Assembly (NCBI GenBank): GCA_013368325.1
Contig: JAACJK010000001.1
Span: 1,302,001-1,366,000 of the forward strand
DNA length: 64,000 nt
Source: Ephemerocybe angulata
Lineage: Eukaryota; Basidiomycota; Agaricomycetes; Agaricales; Psathyrellaceae
Direction: 5' to 3'
Shown: in pieces, positions 22,656-34,813 of the stretch
Layout of the letters: the number at the start of each line of letters is the position of its first letter
Numbering within the stretch: position 1 is the stretch's first letter
Position numbers and translations under genes: made by a program
Notes under the pieces: generated by a model
Databases searched by the model: none
What the model was told of the DNA's origin: nothing
The model's input: only the letters and a program-made list of their open reading frames with translations

Positions 22656-23510
22656 ATGGTAGTCAGATGGACCGACGATCTCTACCGACGGGACGCACCT
22701 CCCAGCTATGAAGAGTCGATGGGGCTTTCAGCCCCATCCACCGAGTCCTTGGCGCCCTCCACAGGCTCCACTCGCAGCGTCCCCTCCCATCGCTTCAGGG
22801 AGCCCGACCACAGCATCCTCAGAGGTGAAATTTCAACACTCACCTTAACAGCAACCAACAGCCACTCTAACTCTCGAACAACAGGGACCATCACCCTCTC
22901 GGACTACGTCCCAGACGGCTCCACGGCCCCCTACATCGTCCGCGTCCCCCTCACCCTGCGCGAGATCTTCACCGGCGGGAAGCAGGTCTTCATAAGCTTC
23001 AAGCGGTACTCGCGCTCCGGAAGATCCAAGGAGGTGCGCCTGACCCTCGACGTACCCCAGGGATGCCCCGATGGCGCTCGCTTCACCTACGACAATGCCG
23101 GTCACGAGCTCCCCAACGGGAGACGGCAAGACATCGAGGTTGTCATCGCCGAAGAGAGTCCGGCACCCACTGATCAGTGTGGCGTCGCTGGGCAAGTCTT
23201 CTATCGGGACGGAGACGATCTGCACGCCCATGTCTGCTTGCCGTGGACCAGCCGCTTGGAGAGGAAGGCCTGCAAGTTCCATATCAAGGGACTCGACGGA
23301 GCACGCTACGAGGTCGAGGTCGATTATCGGAGGACGAGGATGGTGAACGGGGTTGTGGAGTATCGGGGCAAGGGGATGCCCCGGGATAAGAGGGAGGGGC
23401 GAGGGAGCCTCTACATTGAGTAAGTATCACGTCTCTCTTGATTTCCCCTACTGGCAGTGATGCACTGACCACTTTGTAGGTGGGAGATTGTGTTCCCTGA
23501 CGGACAGTGA
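22656..23510 (+). CDS. DnaJ C-terminal-domain protein lacking J domain
   Basis: Two exons (22656-23419 and 23480-23510) give 264 residues. The N-terminal 75 residues are Ser/Pro-rich with a PPSYEES motif (PPxY type). The rest matches the two beta-barrel substrate-binding domains of class II Hsp40: VPLTLREIFTGGKQVFISFK, then LTLDVPQGCPDGARFTYDNA-GHE, then a second barrel starting QVFYRDGDDLHAHV and ending in the typical WEIVFPDG strand. There is no J domain (no HPD) and no zinc-finger region, so it cannot by itself stimulate Hsp70 ATPase. It could bind clients or interfere with Hsp40 dimers; that is inference. Upstream TATA box and start codon agree, so the missing J domain is not explained by a misplaced start; no J domain is seen in the preceding 1.6 kb. 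Confidence 0.85.
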
Positions 23511-24586
23511 GCGTTGGGCGCTTGTGTCAGCGCTAACGCGTTACGAGCCGCCATCTCATATACCCGGACGACTTCAAGACGATGCCAACTTCTCCATCCT
23601 CATCTTTATTCGTTAACATATGCCCCTTATTTTGTTATTCATGGACTTTCATGGACCTGCCTTCTGCTTTCTCACTCATTCGCATTTCTTTCACCATCAT
23701 CACTTATTCGTTAACCTATACCCTTTCTTTCCCATTCAAGGACCTGTACCCGTGTATCACTACTTTTCCGTTCACCTTCCTGTTCCTCTGATTTCTCATT
23801 CATTGACGCATTCCCGCATTCCCTATCATCACTTCATACCCTTGCATTCTTCACTGGCCCATTTCCTACCTCCCATATAGGGATCTCTACCATGCATCAC
23901 TAATTGACGCACACCTGCTTTCCTTATCATCGCTTTATACCCCGCATTCTTCATTTCCATACCCTGCCCTCCCAATCACATACCCAGCTTTCTCACCTGC
24001 ATACTCCTCGACCCTCACTGCATTTTCCGCGCATACAGTTACTCTCAAATCCCATCGACGCCTGTATCATACCCGCATCATCTTTCCAACCCCATCTTCC
24101 TAGTCATTTCATTTGCTTCTCCAACCATCCATCTGTACCATAGTCATTCCATCGTCTTTCCAACCCATCCTCATCTGTACCATAGCTTCCAACCCCAACT
24201 CCTCCTGTATACTAGTCATTTCAAGTCGTCAATCCACTGCACTCAGTCCATATCCACTGCATCCAAACCAAATAAATAAGATAAAAAACCCAAAGACAAG
24301 AAACATCGTAAATTGTGAACACTGAAAACAGACACAAATGACACGGACACAGACAGGGGGCATTCGTAAGGTATAGTAGGGTAGGGTAGAGCGAAGTCGG
24401 GCTGGGGTATGTAGTATCATTGGATGATGTATGATTGAAGTCAAGACAGCTATGCCTAAATCGTGAATGGAATGTAAATCACTGGTATGTTATTCATAGA
24501 TAGCCAGGGCGGAAAGGAACACAAAGCGAGAGAAAACAAAACGAAACGAGGACTGAGGGTCCTCCCAAACCAACCAATCGACCAAC
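23511..24586. other. Pyrimidine-rich 3' region with imperfect repeats
   Basis: From about 23570 to 24240 the plus strand is strongly C/T-rich, with recurring words such as CATTCTTCA, CTGTACCATAG and TTGACGCA. One unit of about 55 bases starting near 23802 recurs imperfectly near 23903, and another (CATCTGTACCATAG) recurs near 24130 and 24170. Long open frames here follow from composition, not from a gene. The remainder to 24586 is the 3' flank of the minus-strand gene. Confidence 0.55.
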
Positions 24587-26330
24587 CTACTCCGACGCCT
24601 CATCCGGAATCTCAGCAACGACCTCCTCCAACCTCACCGTGGGGACGTTCGCGTTCGACGCCTCCGCCTCCGCAGCGAAAGTCTCCTGGATCTTCGAAGC
24701 AGGTGTAAACTCCAAAAGGTTCACAAGATCCTCGAGCTCCGTCCCAGCCTTGCCATTCTCGTGTGCAGGCTCCTCCTGCTGCTCTTCCTCCTCCTCTGGC
24801 GCAGGGGCCTCGGCTTCGGGCTCCGGGGAGGCAGCATGTACTTCTTCTTCCGCAGCCTCCGACTCGACCTCCGACTCCTGCGCGGGTTCCTCATGCACAG
24901 GCTCCTCGCTAACCTCCACATCCCCCAGATCGGCGTTGAACTTCTCAGGTTCCGATCCAGCCTCTCCAACAGCAGCAGCAGCCACAACCCCAGCCCCAGC
25001 AGCCGCGCCCTTCGCCCCAACCGGACTCTTCTTCGTCCCAGGTGACGCAGAAGCGGCCTTCTTGACCGGGGTGCTCCCCGCCGCCCTCCTCGTCGGCGTC
25101 GACAGCGTCGGCTTCTTCATCGGGATGCCCCCACCTCCCCCAAACGACGGCCTCGGCGCCGCCGTCTTCGGCGCGGGCGTCGCAGGGGGCGCGCGGGCCT
25201 TGCTCAGCGACGCCGTCGTCGGCCTCATCAGCCGGTCCGCGACCTCGCTGCTCAGCACCTTCTTCACGGCCGCAGGCGCCGGCACGGGCGGGGCGTTCCG
25301 CGCCTTCGCGAGCGACGCGGCCGTCGGCGCGTACAAGCCCGTCGACGGCGTCTTAGGGCGGGACGCCGGACTCTTCGCCCTCGATGCGGCAGTGGGCTTC
25401 GCGGCGGGCGTCTTCGCGCGGGACGGGGTGGCCTTGGGGAGAGGGGGCTTGCGCGTGGAGCCGGTCGTGGACGAGACGGAGCCCCCGGTGTGCTGCGGCC
25501 TGAGGGACGGCATCGATGTGGCGGGGGTCAGCGTCTGCGGTTTCTTCGGCGCGGCGCTGCTGCTGCTGCCCTTGAACGAGGTCGGGGCGGCCCTGGCTGG
25601 CGTCTTCTGCGGCGCGGGGCGTGCAGTCGGTGGGGGCCGGGCTGTCGCGGGGGTCTTCCCTGCAGCTTTCACAGGCGGCGCGGCGGTGGCAGGCGGGGGC
25701 GCGGTCACAGTCAGAGTGCTCGTCTTGCGTTTGGGGCCCGGTCTGGGTGTATCTGGCTCGACCTCCGCTTCCTCCGGCGCCACCAACGAGTCCTTCGGCG
25801 TGGGGACAGGGAACGTCGTGTCTACAGGGGGCGGTGTTAGTTTCGCGGGCTTCACTGAGCTGGATGTGGAGGATTCCGAGTCGACGCTGCTCGAGTTGGA
25901 GCGGGAGGGCGTAATGCGGGGAGGGAGGGGCGAGCCCCCGTTGGGCGTGGCGGTCTTGGGCGTCTCCGCAGGCTCCTCAGGGTCCTTCGCCACCCCCTGC
26001 CCCGCCGGGCCCCCAGCAGGGGACGAGAAGTGCGCCGAGAGCGATGTCGCGACAGTATTTGTAAGAGTATTGACGTTCGGGCGGAGGTACGAGGGCATGA
26101 CGAAGGCGGGCTTGTCGCCCGTGGTCTGCTGCTGCAACGTCTTTGGCGGCCACTCCCTCTTCTCGCGGGCGTCGGCGTTGGCAGAGTCGCCCACGGAGCT
26201 CGTCGTGGAGACGACGCTGCTGCTGCGCGATGAGGTGGAGATTGCGCTCGATGATACGCGTTTGGCCTGCCCTTCGAATCGATTTATGAGGTTGGCGATG
26301 CTGCCCCGGGGCGACTCGTCTGGGAGCGGC
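24587..26330 (-). CDS. Disordered Pro/Ala/Ser-rich protein, 5' end unresolved
   Basis: One large exon codes for about 580 residues to the stop at 24587. It starts with SPRGSIANLINRFEGQAKRV, then is Ser/Thr/Pro/Ala/Lys-rich and very basic (many TP, SP, PKK and KTP), with two related segments, YAPTAASLAKARNAPP and MRPTTASLSKARAPP. It ends in an acidic Glu-rich tail with ELEDLVNLLEFTPASKIQE. Such composition is seen in microtubule- or cortex-associated scaffold proteins, but I do not recognise the family. An acceptor ends at 26331 and the preceding exon with the start codon is unresolved: the ATG near 26394 is out of phase with this exon under simple splicing. Many Ser/Thr-Pro sites suggest phosphorylation. 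Confidence 0.7.
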
Positions 26331-26636
26331 CTGGCGCGAGGGTGGGCTCGTCAGAGGAGAAACAGCCTGAACGCCGGTCGGGGACGTACATGTCGTTGAG
26401 ATTTCGATTAAGTGGAATTGGAAGAAGTGAGAAGGATGAAGAGAAACGGGAACGGGTATCTGAGCCCTGGGCTGTTCTGTGCGACTCTGACTCGCTTCGT
26501 GGATGTGACAGTGAAGTTGGACGACGGTAAAGACGAGAAAAATCCGTGGACTGGTCGAGATCGCTCGTGTTCCGGAAAAGGCAGCCGATGTCCACGGTTG
26601 CTAAAGCAACGGCAAATAGTGTCTAAGTACAAGAAA

Positions 26637-28668
26637 CTAATCCTCCTCGTCCTCGCTCTCCTCGCCGTCGTCCGCGACCCCGATAATCCCACCGTGCCCC
26701 TCCTTCGCCTCCTTCTCCCGCAGCATCTTCCCCGCCGCCTTCAGCTTGCTGTGGAACACCTTCCGCGTGCCCTGGTTCGTCCCCAGATCCCACAGCTGCA
26801 GCTTCGCCTTTGATCCAGCAGCGGCGAGCGTGAGCGGGTCATCAGGCGACCATTGCGTTGAGAACACCTTGCCCTACACATCCCGATCAGCAAACACGTT
26901 CAGTCGCGACGGACTAGATCAGCGACACGTACCACCCCGAGATCTCTCGATGTCACAAGGCTAACACTGCGCTTGCCGTTTTCTTCCTCCTCGGTGATGT
27001 TCCACACTTTCACGAGCTTGTCCGTCCCACCAGTCACAATGCAGCCCTTGATGTGCGGGTTCACGTCGATCGACGACGCCGCCCCATCGTGTGCGGACAG
27101 CGTGAATCGCGCAGGCGAGGGCGTCTCCAGATTCGACGGCAGCGTCCGCGCATCGTAGTTTAGCACCAGCCCATTCTCCAATGTAACCTATCAAAAGATG
27201 ATAATCAGCTATGCCCGGCCGATAAGGAAGCCTGAAACCCACATAGAATCCATACGCCTCCCAAGGATCCCACCGCAAAGCCTCGACATCGCTCCCAACG
27301 ACAGCTCCAACACACGTCCCGGGAGCCCTCGAATCGAACGTCCTCACAGTCCGATCGTACGACCCAGTCAAAAGCACACTCGGCTCCGACGCATTCCACT
27401 GCACCGCCTGCACCTTATCCTTATGCACATCGAAGCTCCTAAGCGCGCCTCCGCCCTCGCCGGTGCCCTCGGCGCCTAGCGGGTGGCGGCTCAGATCCCA
27501 CAGCTTGACCGTCCGATCCGCGCTCGCGCTCGCCAGCAGGTTGCGCTGGTTCCTGTTCCAGCTGAGCCCGAGGACGGCGTCGACATGGCACGACGCGTCC
27601 TTCGCGCGGTGCTGCACCTTCTTCTTCTTCTTCTTCCCGGTGCCGAGGGCCACTGGGACGTGCGCCTTCGTCTTGTCCGGCCGCCCGAGGACGGTGGCGG
27701 GGTACATCGCCTCTACGGTGTCGAGGGACCAGATCTCGATCTCGGGGTCGAGCGTGCCCACGGCGATGTAGTTTCCAAAGGCGTTTGTGGGGGCGGGGGT
27801 GTTGGAGGAGGAGGAGACGGGCGGGTAGTCTAGCCATTCGAGGCAGAGGGGGAAGCTGGGGAGCATGAGATCGTGGTGGGTGTACAGGTTTTCTTCGGAT
27901 TCGTCGTAGACGAAGATCTCGAGTTGCGAGATCTCGTCTTCGGTTTTGGCGACAACGAGCAGGTTGTCGGTGGGGAGGATTTCGAGCTCTTGACGCTCAT
28001 CGTCTTCGGGGTCCTATTTCAATCTGTAAGTCTGGAGTAGACACCTGCCAATTTAGACGACACAAACATCTTTGAGGGTGATATAAGGATCCTCCTCGTT
28101 ATCCTTGTAGTATGTCAAGCCCTTGATATTGCTGAAAAGTCCACCTACAATTCTGATAAGCGCCAGCCTCTGATCGCAAAGCCAACCACGCACCAGTATC
28201 GGTCTCCTCCTCATCGTAATCATCCAACTTGTACTCCGAAAGGTCATCAACCCCCTTCGCCGCCTTCCCCTTCTTCTTCTTCGGCGCAGAGTCCACATCC
28301 ATCGCATCATCGTCGTCCTCACTGTCTTCCCATCAATCACTAAACTCTCTACCAACCCACAAAAAACAAAAAGAAAACGACACTCACTCTTCCCAATCCT
28401 CATCCCCATCCACACCCTCCTTCACCTCCCCATCACCCTCGCCCTCGCCCTCAGCCTCATCCCCGCCCTCGTCCTCAACTTCCAGCCCCTGGCCCATCTC
28501 CAGCGCAGCCTTATGCGCGCGCTCGAGCTCCATACGCGCATCCTCGAGCTCGATGCGGGCGAGCTTGCTCACGCGGTCGAGCTCCTGGTCGTCCAGGACG
28601 TATTTTGTGGGGTGCTGCTGCGCGACCCCGCGCCGCACCCAGGCGACGGCGGAGATGAGGCTGCTCAT
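26637..28668 (-). CDS. PWP1: WD40 ribosome-biogenesis factor PWP1
   Basis: About seven exons code for roughly 540 residues. The start MSSLISAVAWVRRGVAQQHP is the PWP1 signature N-terminus. An acidic stretch (EDEGGDEAEGEGEGDGE, DEDDDDAMDVD) and a basic patch (APKKKKGKAAKG) follow, as in the family. Then come WD40 repeats, for example VDAVLGLSWNRNQRNLLASA with SADRTVKLWDLS, VQAVQWNASEPSVLLTGSYD, and IKGCIVTGGTDKLVKVWNI, and an acidic end ESEDEED. PWP1 acts in the nucleolus in pre-rRNA transcription and large-subunit maturation. Exon 1 is 28388-28668; the splice to exon 2 at 28321 joins DEDWE to DEDDDDAMD. The gene is next to, and in the same direction as, the disordered-protein gene. Confidence 0.93.
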
Positions 28669-30313
28669 CGTCGTTTTGTCGTCGTGAAAAGGTCGTCAAG
28701 AATAGCAATCAAACAGTCAATCTGTTAAGTTGTTGTTCGAATTTGGTGGGTGTTTTGGCGTCAGTCCTATGCGTGGGTGGGGTGCAAGGAATCCAGATGC
28801 CCGATAGACGCCTCTGGTACAAGAGAACGAAAGGATAGCGAACGGTAAAGAGATCAATAACCACCTCTGAACCTTTCCTTGAAAAAAGTCTGGCACGTGG
28901 GAGGACGCGATCAATCGGCGTCTCCATTTAGGAACAGATTAGATGTTTACGGGTCTTCCTCCAAATCGCACTAGGCGCTGGGACCAGCCGGGACCTTGGT
29001 CCTGCGCACGGTGGATGGACAAGGAACACCAGAGGGTTTGAATTGTACGCACACGAGAATGCCTCTCGTCCCCTTGACGATACTATCTCAACCGCTCCCC
29101 ACCCAATTTGTCTCAAGCGCCTGGACCCCGAACGAAGTATGTACGGCAATCTTTTTCCAAAATGTCAAGGCTTGCTTGAGAGCTTGGCTTCGCTTGGAGC
29201 CTCGTAGTCTCGACACAAGTTCGAGAGCGGGCTTAGTTGAACCTATGGAGTCTCGAAGGTCGGCACGACACGGGTCCAAACACCCGTGAACACGCTCTCC
29301 GAGTCGCGCTTGAAAACCATGCAGCCCGAATCACAAACATATCAGACCGAGCGCCCATCATCACTAAACCGCAATGTTCAAAACACACGGCCAAGTTCGA
29401 CCGCCCATTCCTCTAACGGCATGCACATTGCAGGATCCGCGACCGCACCTCCACCCCCACTTCCAAATCATCTCCTCATGAGTCATGACCATCCAGCGAA
29501 CGGAACAGTTCGATAAAGAGGGGTATACACGATGTACTCATAATTTGAACCTAAGGATAGAATGTACATAATGGAGAGTAAAAAAAAGCCGTAACCAAAA
29601 GAAAAGAACAAAGAAGGGACGAGGAACACAGGCATTAACCCTGTCCCATACCGCCCCAATCAACCAGACCTTCGCCGCCGAAAACACCAGAAAGAAACTT
29701 GCCAGGGAAAAGAGTACAAACAAATGTATGTGATAAGATACAACGGACGTGTAGGGAAAGCAGTAGGGTGTAGGAGAATAGCAGTCGAATCGCAATTACG
29801 AATTCGCTCGCACAGAGCGCACGACAGGGTGAAAGCCAAAAAACCAGCTCAACAACTTGAGAAAAAAAGCCCAATCACCACCAAACGACGGCACCTGCAC
29901 CACCTACCCACCACCTTAAAAAAGCCATGCCTTCCTCCTTCCACCATCCGATTTGGATTGTACAACAAGCCAACCAAAAGACCAAACGAGCCAATCTCCT
30001 GAGATATATCCGGGTTCAAAGGGGTAAAAATGTGGGGTAAATGAAGGGTGAGTAGTAAATAGTGGTAATAAGCAATCGAAAAACCAGGAATGCAGAACAG
30101 GATGGGTATTAGGCCCCTCCGCCTGCCTTCATCATTCGAGCAACGTAAACAATGTCGGGGGAGGTGTCCAGCGCCTTCGCTCAACGACAGAACAGAAAAA
30201 ACCGTTCCCTCCATTCCATCATTGACCGGAGACATTCGTGAGAGGAAAGGTCGGAGGGATCGAGAGAAGGGAACGCAAAAAGGGAACGCAGGGGGTATCG
30301 GGGCTGCGGCTGC
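28669..30313. other. Intergenic, promoter of PWP1 and 3' flank
   Basis: No gene is recognised. The part from 28669 to about 29100 must hold the PWP1 promoter. The part from about 29540 to 30313 is A-rich on the plus strand and probably includes the 3' untranslated region of the minus-strand GPI-protein gene. Confidence 0.5.
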
Positions 30314-31077
30314 TTATAGCGCGAGAGCAGCAACGGCGGCGAGCGCGCTGAGGGCCATGAAGGGGGCGCTGAGCGAGCGGGGGGCAGCGGCGTTGTCGAG
30401 GAACTTGTTCGTTCCGGCGTTGGCGGCACCGACGGGGACGATGGTCGAGTCCCCGGAGGTCGAGTCACCGGCCGTGGTTCCCGAGGTGGTGGAACCAGTC
30501 GCGGTGGAGCTGGACGCGGTGGAGGTCGAGGCGACCTTGCTCGTGGTCAAGCAGTCAGAGGGACCGGCACCAACGGTAAGCTGTCAGAGGGAGGAAGGAC
30601 GGATGGATGTCAGTATCAATCAACCAAACACAGTTACACCGCCATCATGCCGGTGTTCGCAACGTACGTTTCCTGACCAGGCCTCGTTGTCGTTCGCGTC
30701 GGCGATGCTCAGCTGCACGATGGTGCCAGCGGGGATGGTGACCTTCCAGGTGGTCTTGGAGGTGCCGTCGGCAAAGTCGCCAATCTCGGCGCTGGGAAAG
30801 AAACGGGTCAGCGGAGGGCGTCGCTATGCGCTGGGGGTGGCTGCTCACAGAGGCTCGCCGCAGGGGTCAGCAGCGTCGACGGCGATGATGTTGTACGGGC
30901 CCTTGGTGGGCTCCCAGGAGATCTTGGCATCGGAGCACTGTGGATGGACTGTGAGTAACGCGTGGGCGGCGTTGCAGGGGTGTAACAAACCTGTTTGAGG
31001 TCGGGGTTGTTGATTGCGAAGCCAGCGAGGGCTGGGACAACGAAGAGAGCGACAGCAGTAATGAGTGTGGAGTACAT
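30314..31077 (-). CDS. GPI-anchored Ser/Thr-rich secreted protein
   Basis: Four exons (31077-30991, 30937-30849, 30791-30668, 30580-30314) sum to 188 residues. A signal peptide (MYSTLITAVALFVVPALAGF) is followed by a small beta-rich domain of the Kre9/Knh1-like type: SWEPTKGPYNIIAV, then WKVTIPAGTIVQLSIAD, then LTVGAGPSDCL, with paired cysteines. A Ser/Thr-rich stretch follows, and the end is hydrophobic (LSAPFMALSALAAVAALAL), preceded by small residues suited to a GPI site near LDNAAA. Such proteins sit on the plasma membrane or cell wall of mushrooms and are linked to beta-glucan organisation by family analogy. Four short exons of consistent phase confirm the model. Confidence 0.88.
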
Positions 31078-31343
31078 TTTCGCGTAGAGGGTAGGTTGGG
31101 GAGGGTAGAGGAGGTGGAGGTGGGCGTCGAGTGGACGGGCGTAAAGAATGAGGGAAGAAAAAGAATGACGGGATGGAAGAAACCTTGAGAGATCAGTGTT
31201 TTCAATGTTGGCAGGCACAATTGCTCGGCATCACAAACTTCACACTCCGCCCCATTATCCCACCGCACGGTCCGCACCGAACTTGGCGCACCCATTCTTC
31301 CCATTTGGACCTGCATAAATTACAAAATAACCCTATTGTACAC

Positions 31344-34316
31344 CTACAACTTTGCAACCGCCTTCCCCTTGAAGTCCGCCAGCATTGTCCGCTTCGTTAT
31401 CCTGCACAAATAAGACCCCCCGCCCAACAGCTCCCGTCAGCAGTGTTGCCATGGGCACTGATCCTGCCAAGCTCGGGACTCACCCAGAATGGACAATGGG
31501 CGACGGTGTTTTCTTGGGCCCCTCGACTGCAACCCGCTGGTCCACGGGCACATACTCGCGCTTGCCCTCCCCAACGTAGATCTAGCACAAAAAGAGCTCA
31601 GCGCATGCTCACTACCGATCGCTCGTTGTAGCTCAGTTACCTGTCTGGGCCTCCAGATCTTGACCCCGCCGTCCTGGAGCATCATCTGGGAAATGGGAAG
31701 GTTAACCCTCCCATCGTCGCTGGGCAAAGTGTATTCCAGGCCCACGCACCTGACGCCAGTGCGCAAGCCAACCGACCACACGCGGCACTGCGAAGAGAAC
31801 CGGGAAGAAGTCCAGAGGGAAGCCTGTTTGGAAGCGGCATTAGTTTCCATCACACGAGGGGGATAAGGGATAGCAAGCATACCCATCGCACGGTAAATCA
31901 GACCACTATCAGGGGAAGATGGAGGGGCAAGCACAAAGTGCGTCAGTAAAACCGTCCGCTCAACCACCGGAGACGAAAAATTCACCTCCTGTTTCGATGC
32001 AGATCCATGAGTTTCAACCATCTCGTCTCATGAAATAATTATCCACCCACCAAAAGTCGACGTTAGGAGCCAATTTGCGACTTGTAAAGTATTCATCTTT
32101 CATAGCAGCGTCATGCAACGCCATAGCAGTCTCCAACAGCTCATCTCGCCCCGTTCTGTAACAACGAACGAATCGATCAGCCCCTCAACCTCCACGCAAT
32201 TACCGAAGAGAAGCAACGTACACCTTGAAGACCTCATCTGCCGTCTTACGGACGATGAAGGAGCGAGGATCTGACTAGAAGATACAGGAGGCATGGGAAT
32301 GACATCAGTAACCAGCCCCATTCCATACATGGCAGACAGACGCGCGAGCAAGCAAGCAAGCATAATTTATGAAGCGATAGCGATGGACTTACGGTCTTGT
32401 AAACGCGATGCCCAAATCCAGACAGGACCTTTTCGCGCCGCTTGACTGCCTCCAAGAATGCTGGGACATTCTCCGGCCTGTGGTGTACATAAGCCGAAGG
32501 TAAGTTACGAGTCGGCGCGCAGGGAAGCATATAGACAATTGGCGAGAAGTGAAAAGCGATATGCCAAGGACCAGGTACACAAGATGCAAAGCTTCACTGA
32601 CTTTCCAATGGAAATAAGCATCCGGATGACAGCTTCATTAGCCCCACCTACAAAACACGCATCGTCAGCACGAAGAAGCCTAGAGTATCCAGGAAGGATA
32701 GCGGAAGGAAGAAGCACGGACCATGCAAGGGCCCACTGCGCGTGAGCATAAATCAAGCTTCGTCAGCCACAATTCCAGCCCTTCAAACTTCATAGAGCAC
32801 TCACTAGAGCGAGGCACATCCAGCCCTGCATACCAAGCAAAAGGAAGTCAGTCAGTAAGTACGGAAACAGCATCACAGCCAAGTATGTGGGAGGATTGTG
32901 AGGATGAGGGTACTGACGCGATAGCCGAATAAGGATCAACGAGGGAGCTCCCGGTTTGCAGCACTGTCGTAGAGGACGCGTTCAGCTCGTGGTCCGCGTG
33001 CAGGAGGAAGAGAACGTCCAGCGCCCTTTCCAGCACTGGATTGGGGACGTAGTTTTCCTGCCCAAGGTGGTCCATCTGGTACAAGAACCTGCAGATGCAC
33101 AGACAGACGAGCGGAGATCATCGCACGAGGAGGAGGATCACGGATATAAGAAAAGGCAAAGTGCGCGGATGAAGAGAAGAAGGGGGAGAGACAATCAGCG
33201 CGGAGTTCCTGTGCGGGTAGGCTGTAGAGGAACGTACGATCCGGTGTAGCTTAGCCCTGTGGGAGGAGTGACAAAGTCACGGCCCTGGCGAACTCGGTAT
33301 GCCATGCTGCATTAAACAAAAAGATGGAAGGATTCAGCGTGGTGAGAGGGGTACTCTGGGAGCGGAGAAAACGTACGCAGCTAAGGTGGTAGCCTTTCCG
33401 ATCAGCCTGAGGATCTGCTTATCCATGATTGCGAGGGATTCTGGGCTCCCTTTGGTATAAAGAGTCTGGCCTGTACACAATATATCATCAGTTCCAGGCG
33501 TCAGCCATCCGAGTAGACTGGAGAGAATGTACATGCCTTGCAACGAAGGGTTTGCTTCCGCGTAGTACGACCCGAGGTACGCGAACGCGCTCGTCAGCAT
33601 CGCCATGGGGTGCGCGTCGTATCGGAAAGACCGGAAGAACTGTTCTGCGTCCGAGTGCACGACACCGTGGTGCAGGACCTCTTCCTCGAAGAGAGTGGCC
33701 TGGTCTTTCGTCGGGAGAGATCCGTAGAGGAGAAGGTAAGCTGGTGAATGGGGAAAGGGGAGTAGCTGTCAGGGCTATGTCGGGTTTGTGGGGATGGGGA
33801 GGGCGTACCCGTCTCGAGATGGTTCGAGTGCAGAGCGAGTTGTTCGATAGGATATCCCCTACAAAGAGATGCACTATAAGTCTGATTCCGAGTAAAGAAG
33901 CCTTCGGTCGTACCGGTATCTTAAAACTAATTGCAATAGTGCCAGTTAGAATGGCAGACCCAGACCGTACAGCAAATAGAAACTCACTTCCAGCCTCCCC
34001 GTCAATATAAGTAATCTCACTCCGCATAACAGCAGTGTTCAAGTAGCCCTTGTCCGCGATCCGGAGGCCCTTGTCCGTCTCGTTCTCCGGTCGCTCGCCT
34101 TGCTTGAAAGGTGCCTTCACGGCCTTGAACGCCGTCGCCTGAATACTGTTGTCTGCTATCCTGTACGTTCCGTAAGTAATCCGAGCTCCAGGAACCTTGC
34201 AGAAGGAAGGCCGGGTGGTAGAGGGAGACGTACGGGACGGTGTAGATCTTGCCGGTACGGTTGTCCTTCACAGTCAGGGTATCCTGAGGCGCACCCTGGT
34301 CTGTAGTTCGTCCCAT
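31344..34316 (-). CDS. Citrate synthase, cryptic peroxisomal isoform
   Basis: A many-exon gene encoding about 480 residues. It starts MGRTTDQGAPQDTLTVKDNR. The family core is complete: RSEITYIDGEAG, YRGYPIEQLA, FRSFRYDAHPMAMLTS, HADHELNASS and SSLVDPYSAIA. The catalytic His, His and Asp lie in GPLHGGANEA, GFGHRVYKTSDPRS and APNVDFWSGLIYRAMGFP. It condenses oxaloacetate and acetyl-CoA. There is no obvious mitochondrial presequence. The last intron decides the C-terminus: if 31402-31483 is retained the protein stops after HSG (TGA 31480-31482); if spliced, 17 codons follow (ITKRTMLADF..VAKL), ending in -AKL, a canonical PTS1. So peroxisomal and cytosolic forms are both likely. Peroxisomal citrate synthase serves the glyoxylate cycle and fatty-acid use. 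The isoform ratio is unknown. Confidence 0.92.
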
Positions 34317-34813
34317 TGTAGATTGTCGAGTATTAGATGTAAGATGTGAGTATGCAAGAGGGTATGATATGGGTCAGTGTAAGTTGGGTGAAGGCTTCGT
34401 GTCGCTGATTCCTGAAGGTCCGAGGTTTAACAACAATTGCAAGAAGAGCGTTCCGGCAATAGAAAGAATCAGCATACTCTTCGTCTCCCTCCGTACACTA
34501 GCTGCGTACCGGTTAGCCTGTCAGTAAGGTGAGTAAACGGTGCAAGTGAAGCAGATTGCGCTGAATGTAGTGATGGTCAGCGTCAGAGGTCCAATTTCAC
34601 ATGCAAGCAGCGCAGATCAAATGTCTGGCCCAATTGGTTGTGTGAGCGCTAAAGGCGTTCTGCATGGGATATTTACTATGTTGGACCGTATACAGCCCTC
34701 ATTCTATGTCTCAGTGAGATTGTGGGGTGGCCTGGCACTCGCAAAATTTACTGCCAATCGGTTGGGGCGCTTAACGCGACGCGTTGGCCGGCATTCACAG
34801 ACGCCGACAGAGG

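Noticed and set aside
23514..24325. Overlapping plus-strand frames after the DnaJ-like gene
   Set aside because: Pyrimidine-rich DNA has few stop codons on this strand; residues are almost all Ser, Leu, Phe, Pro and His with no domain.
24639..26399. A 586-codon plus-strand open frame
   Set aside because: It is the antisense shadow of the GC-rich minus-strand disordered protein. Its Gly/Ala/Val-rich content is what complementary Pro/Ala/Ser codons give.
29538..29874. Hydrophobic minus-strand frames
   Set aside because: They lie in the probable 3' untranslated region of the GPI-protein gene; hydrophobicity follows from T-rich sequence.
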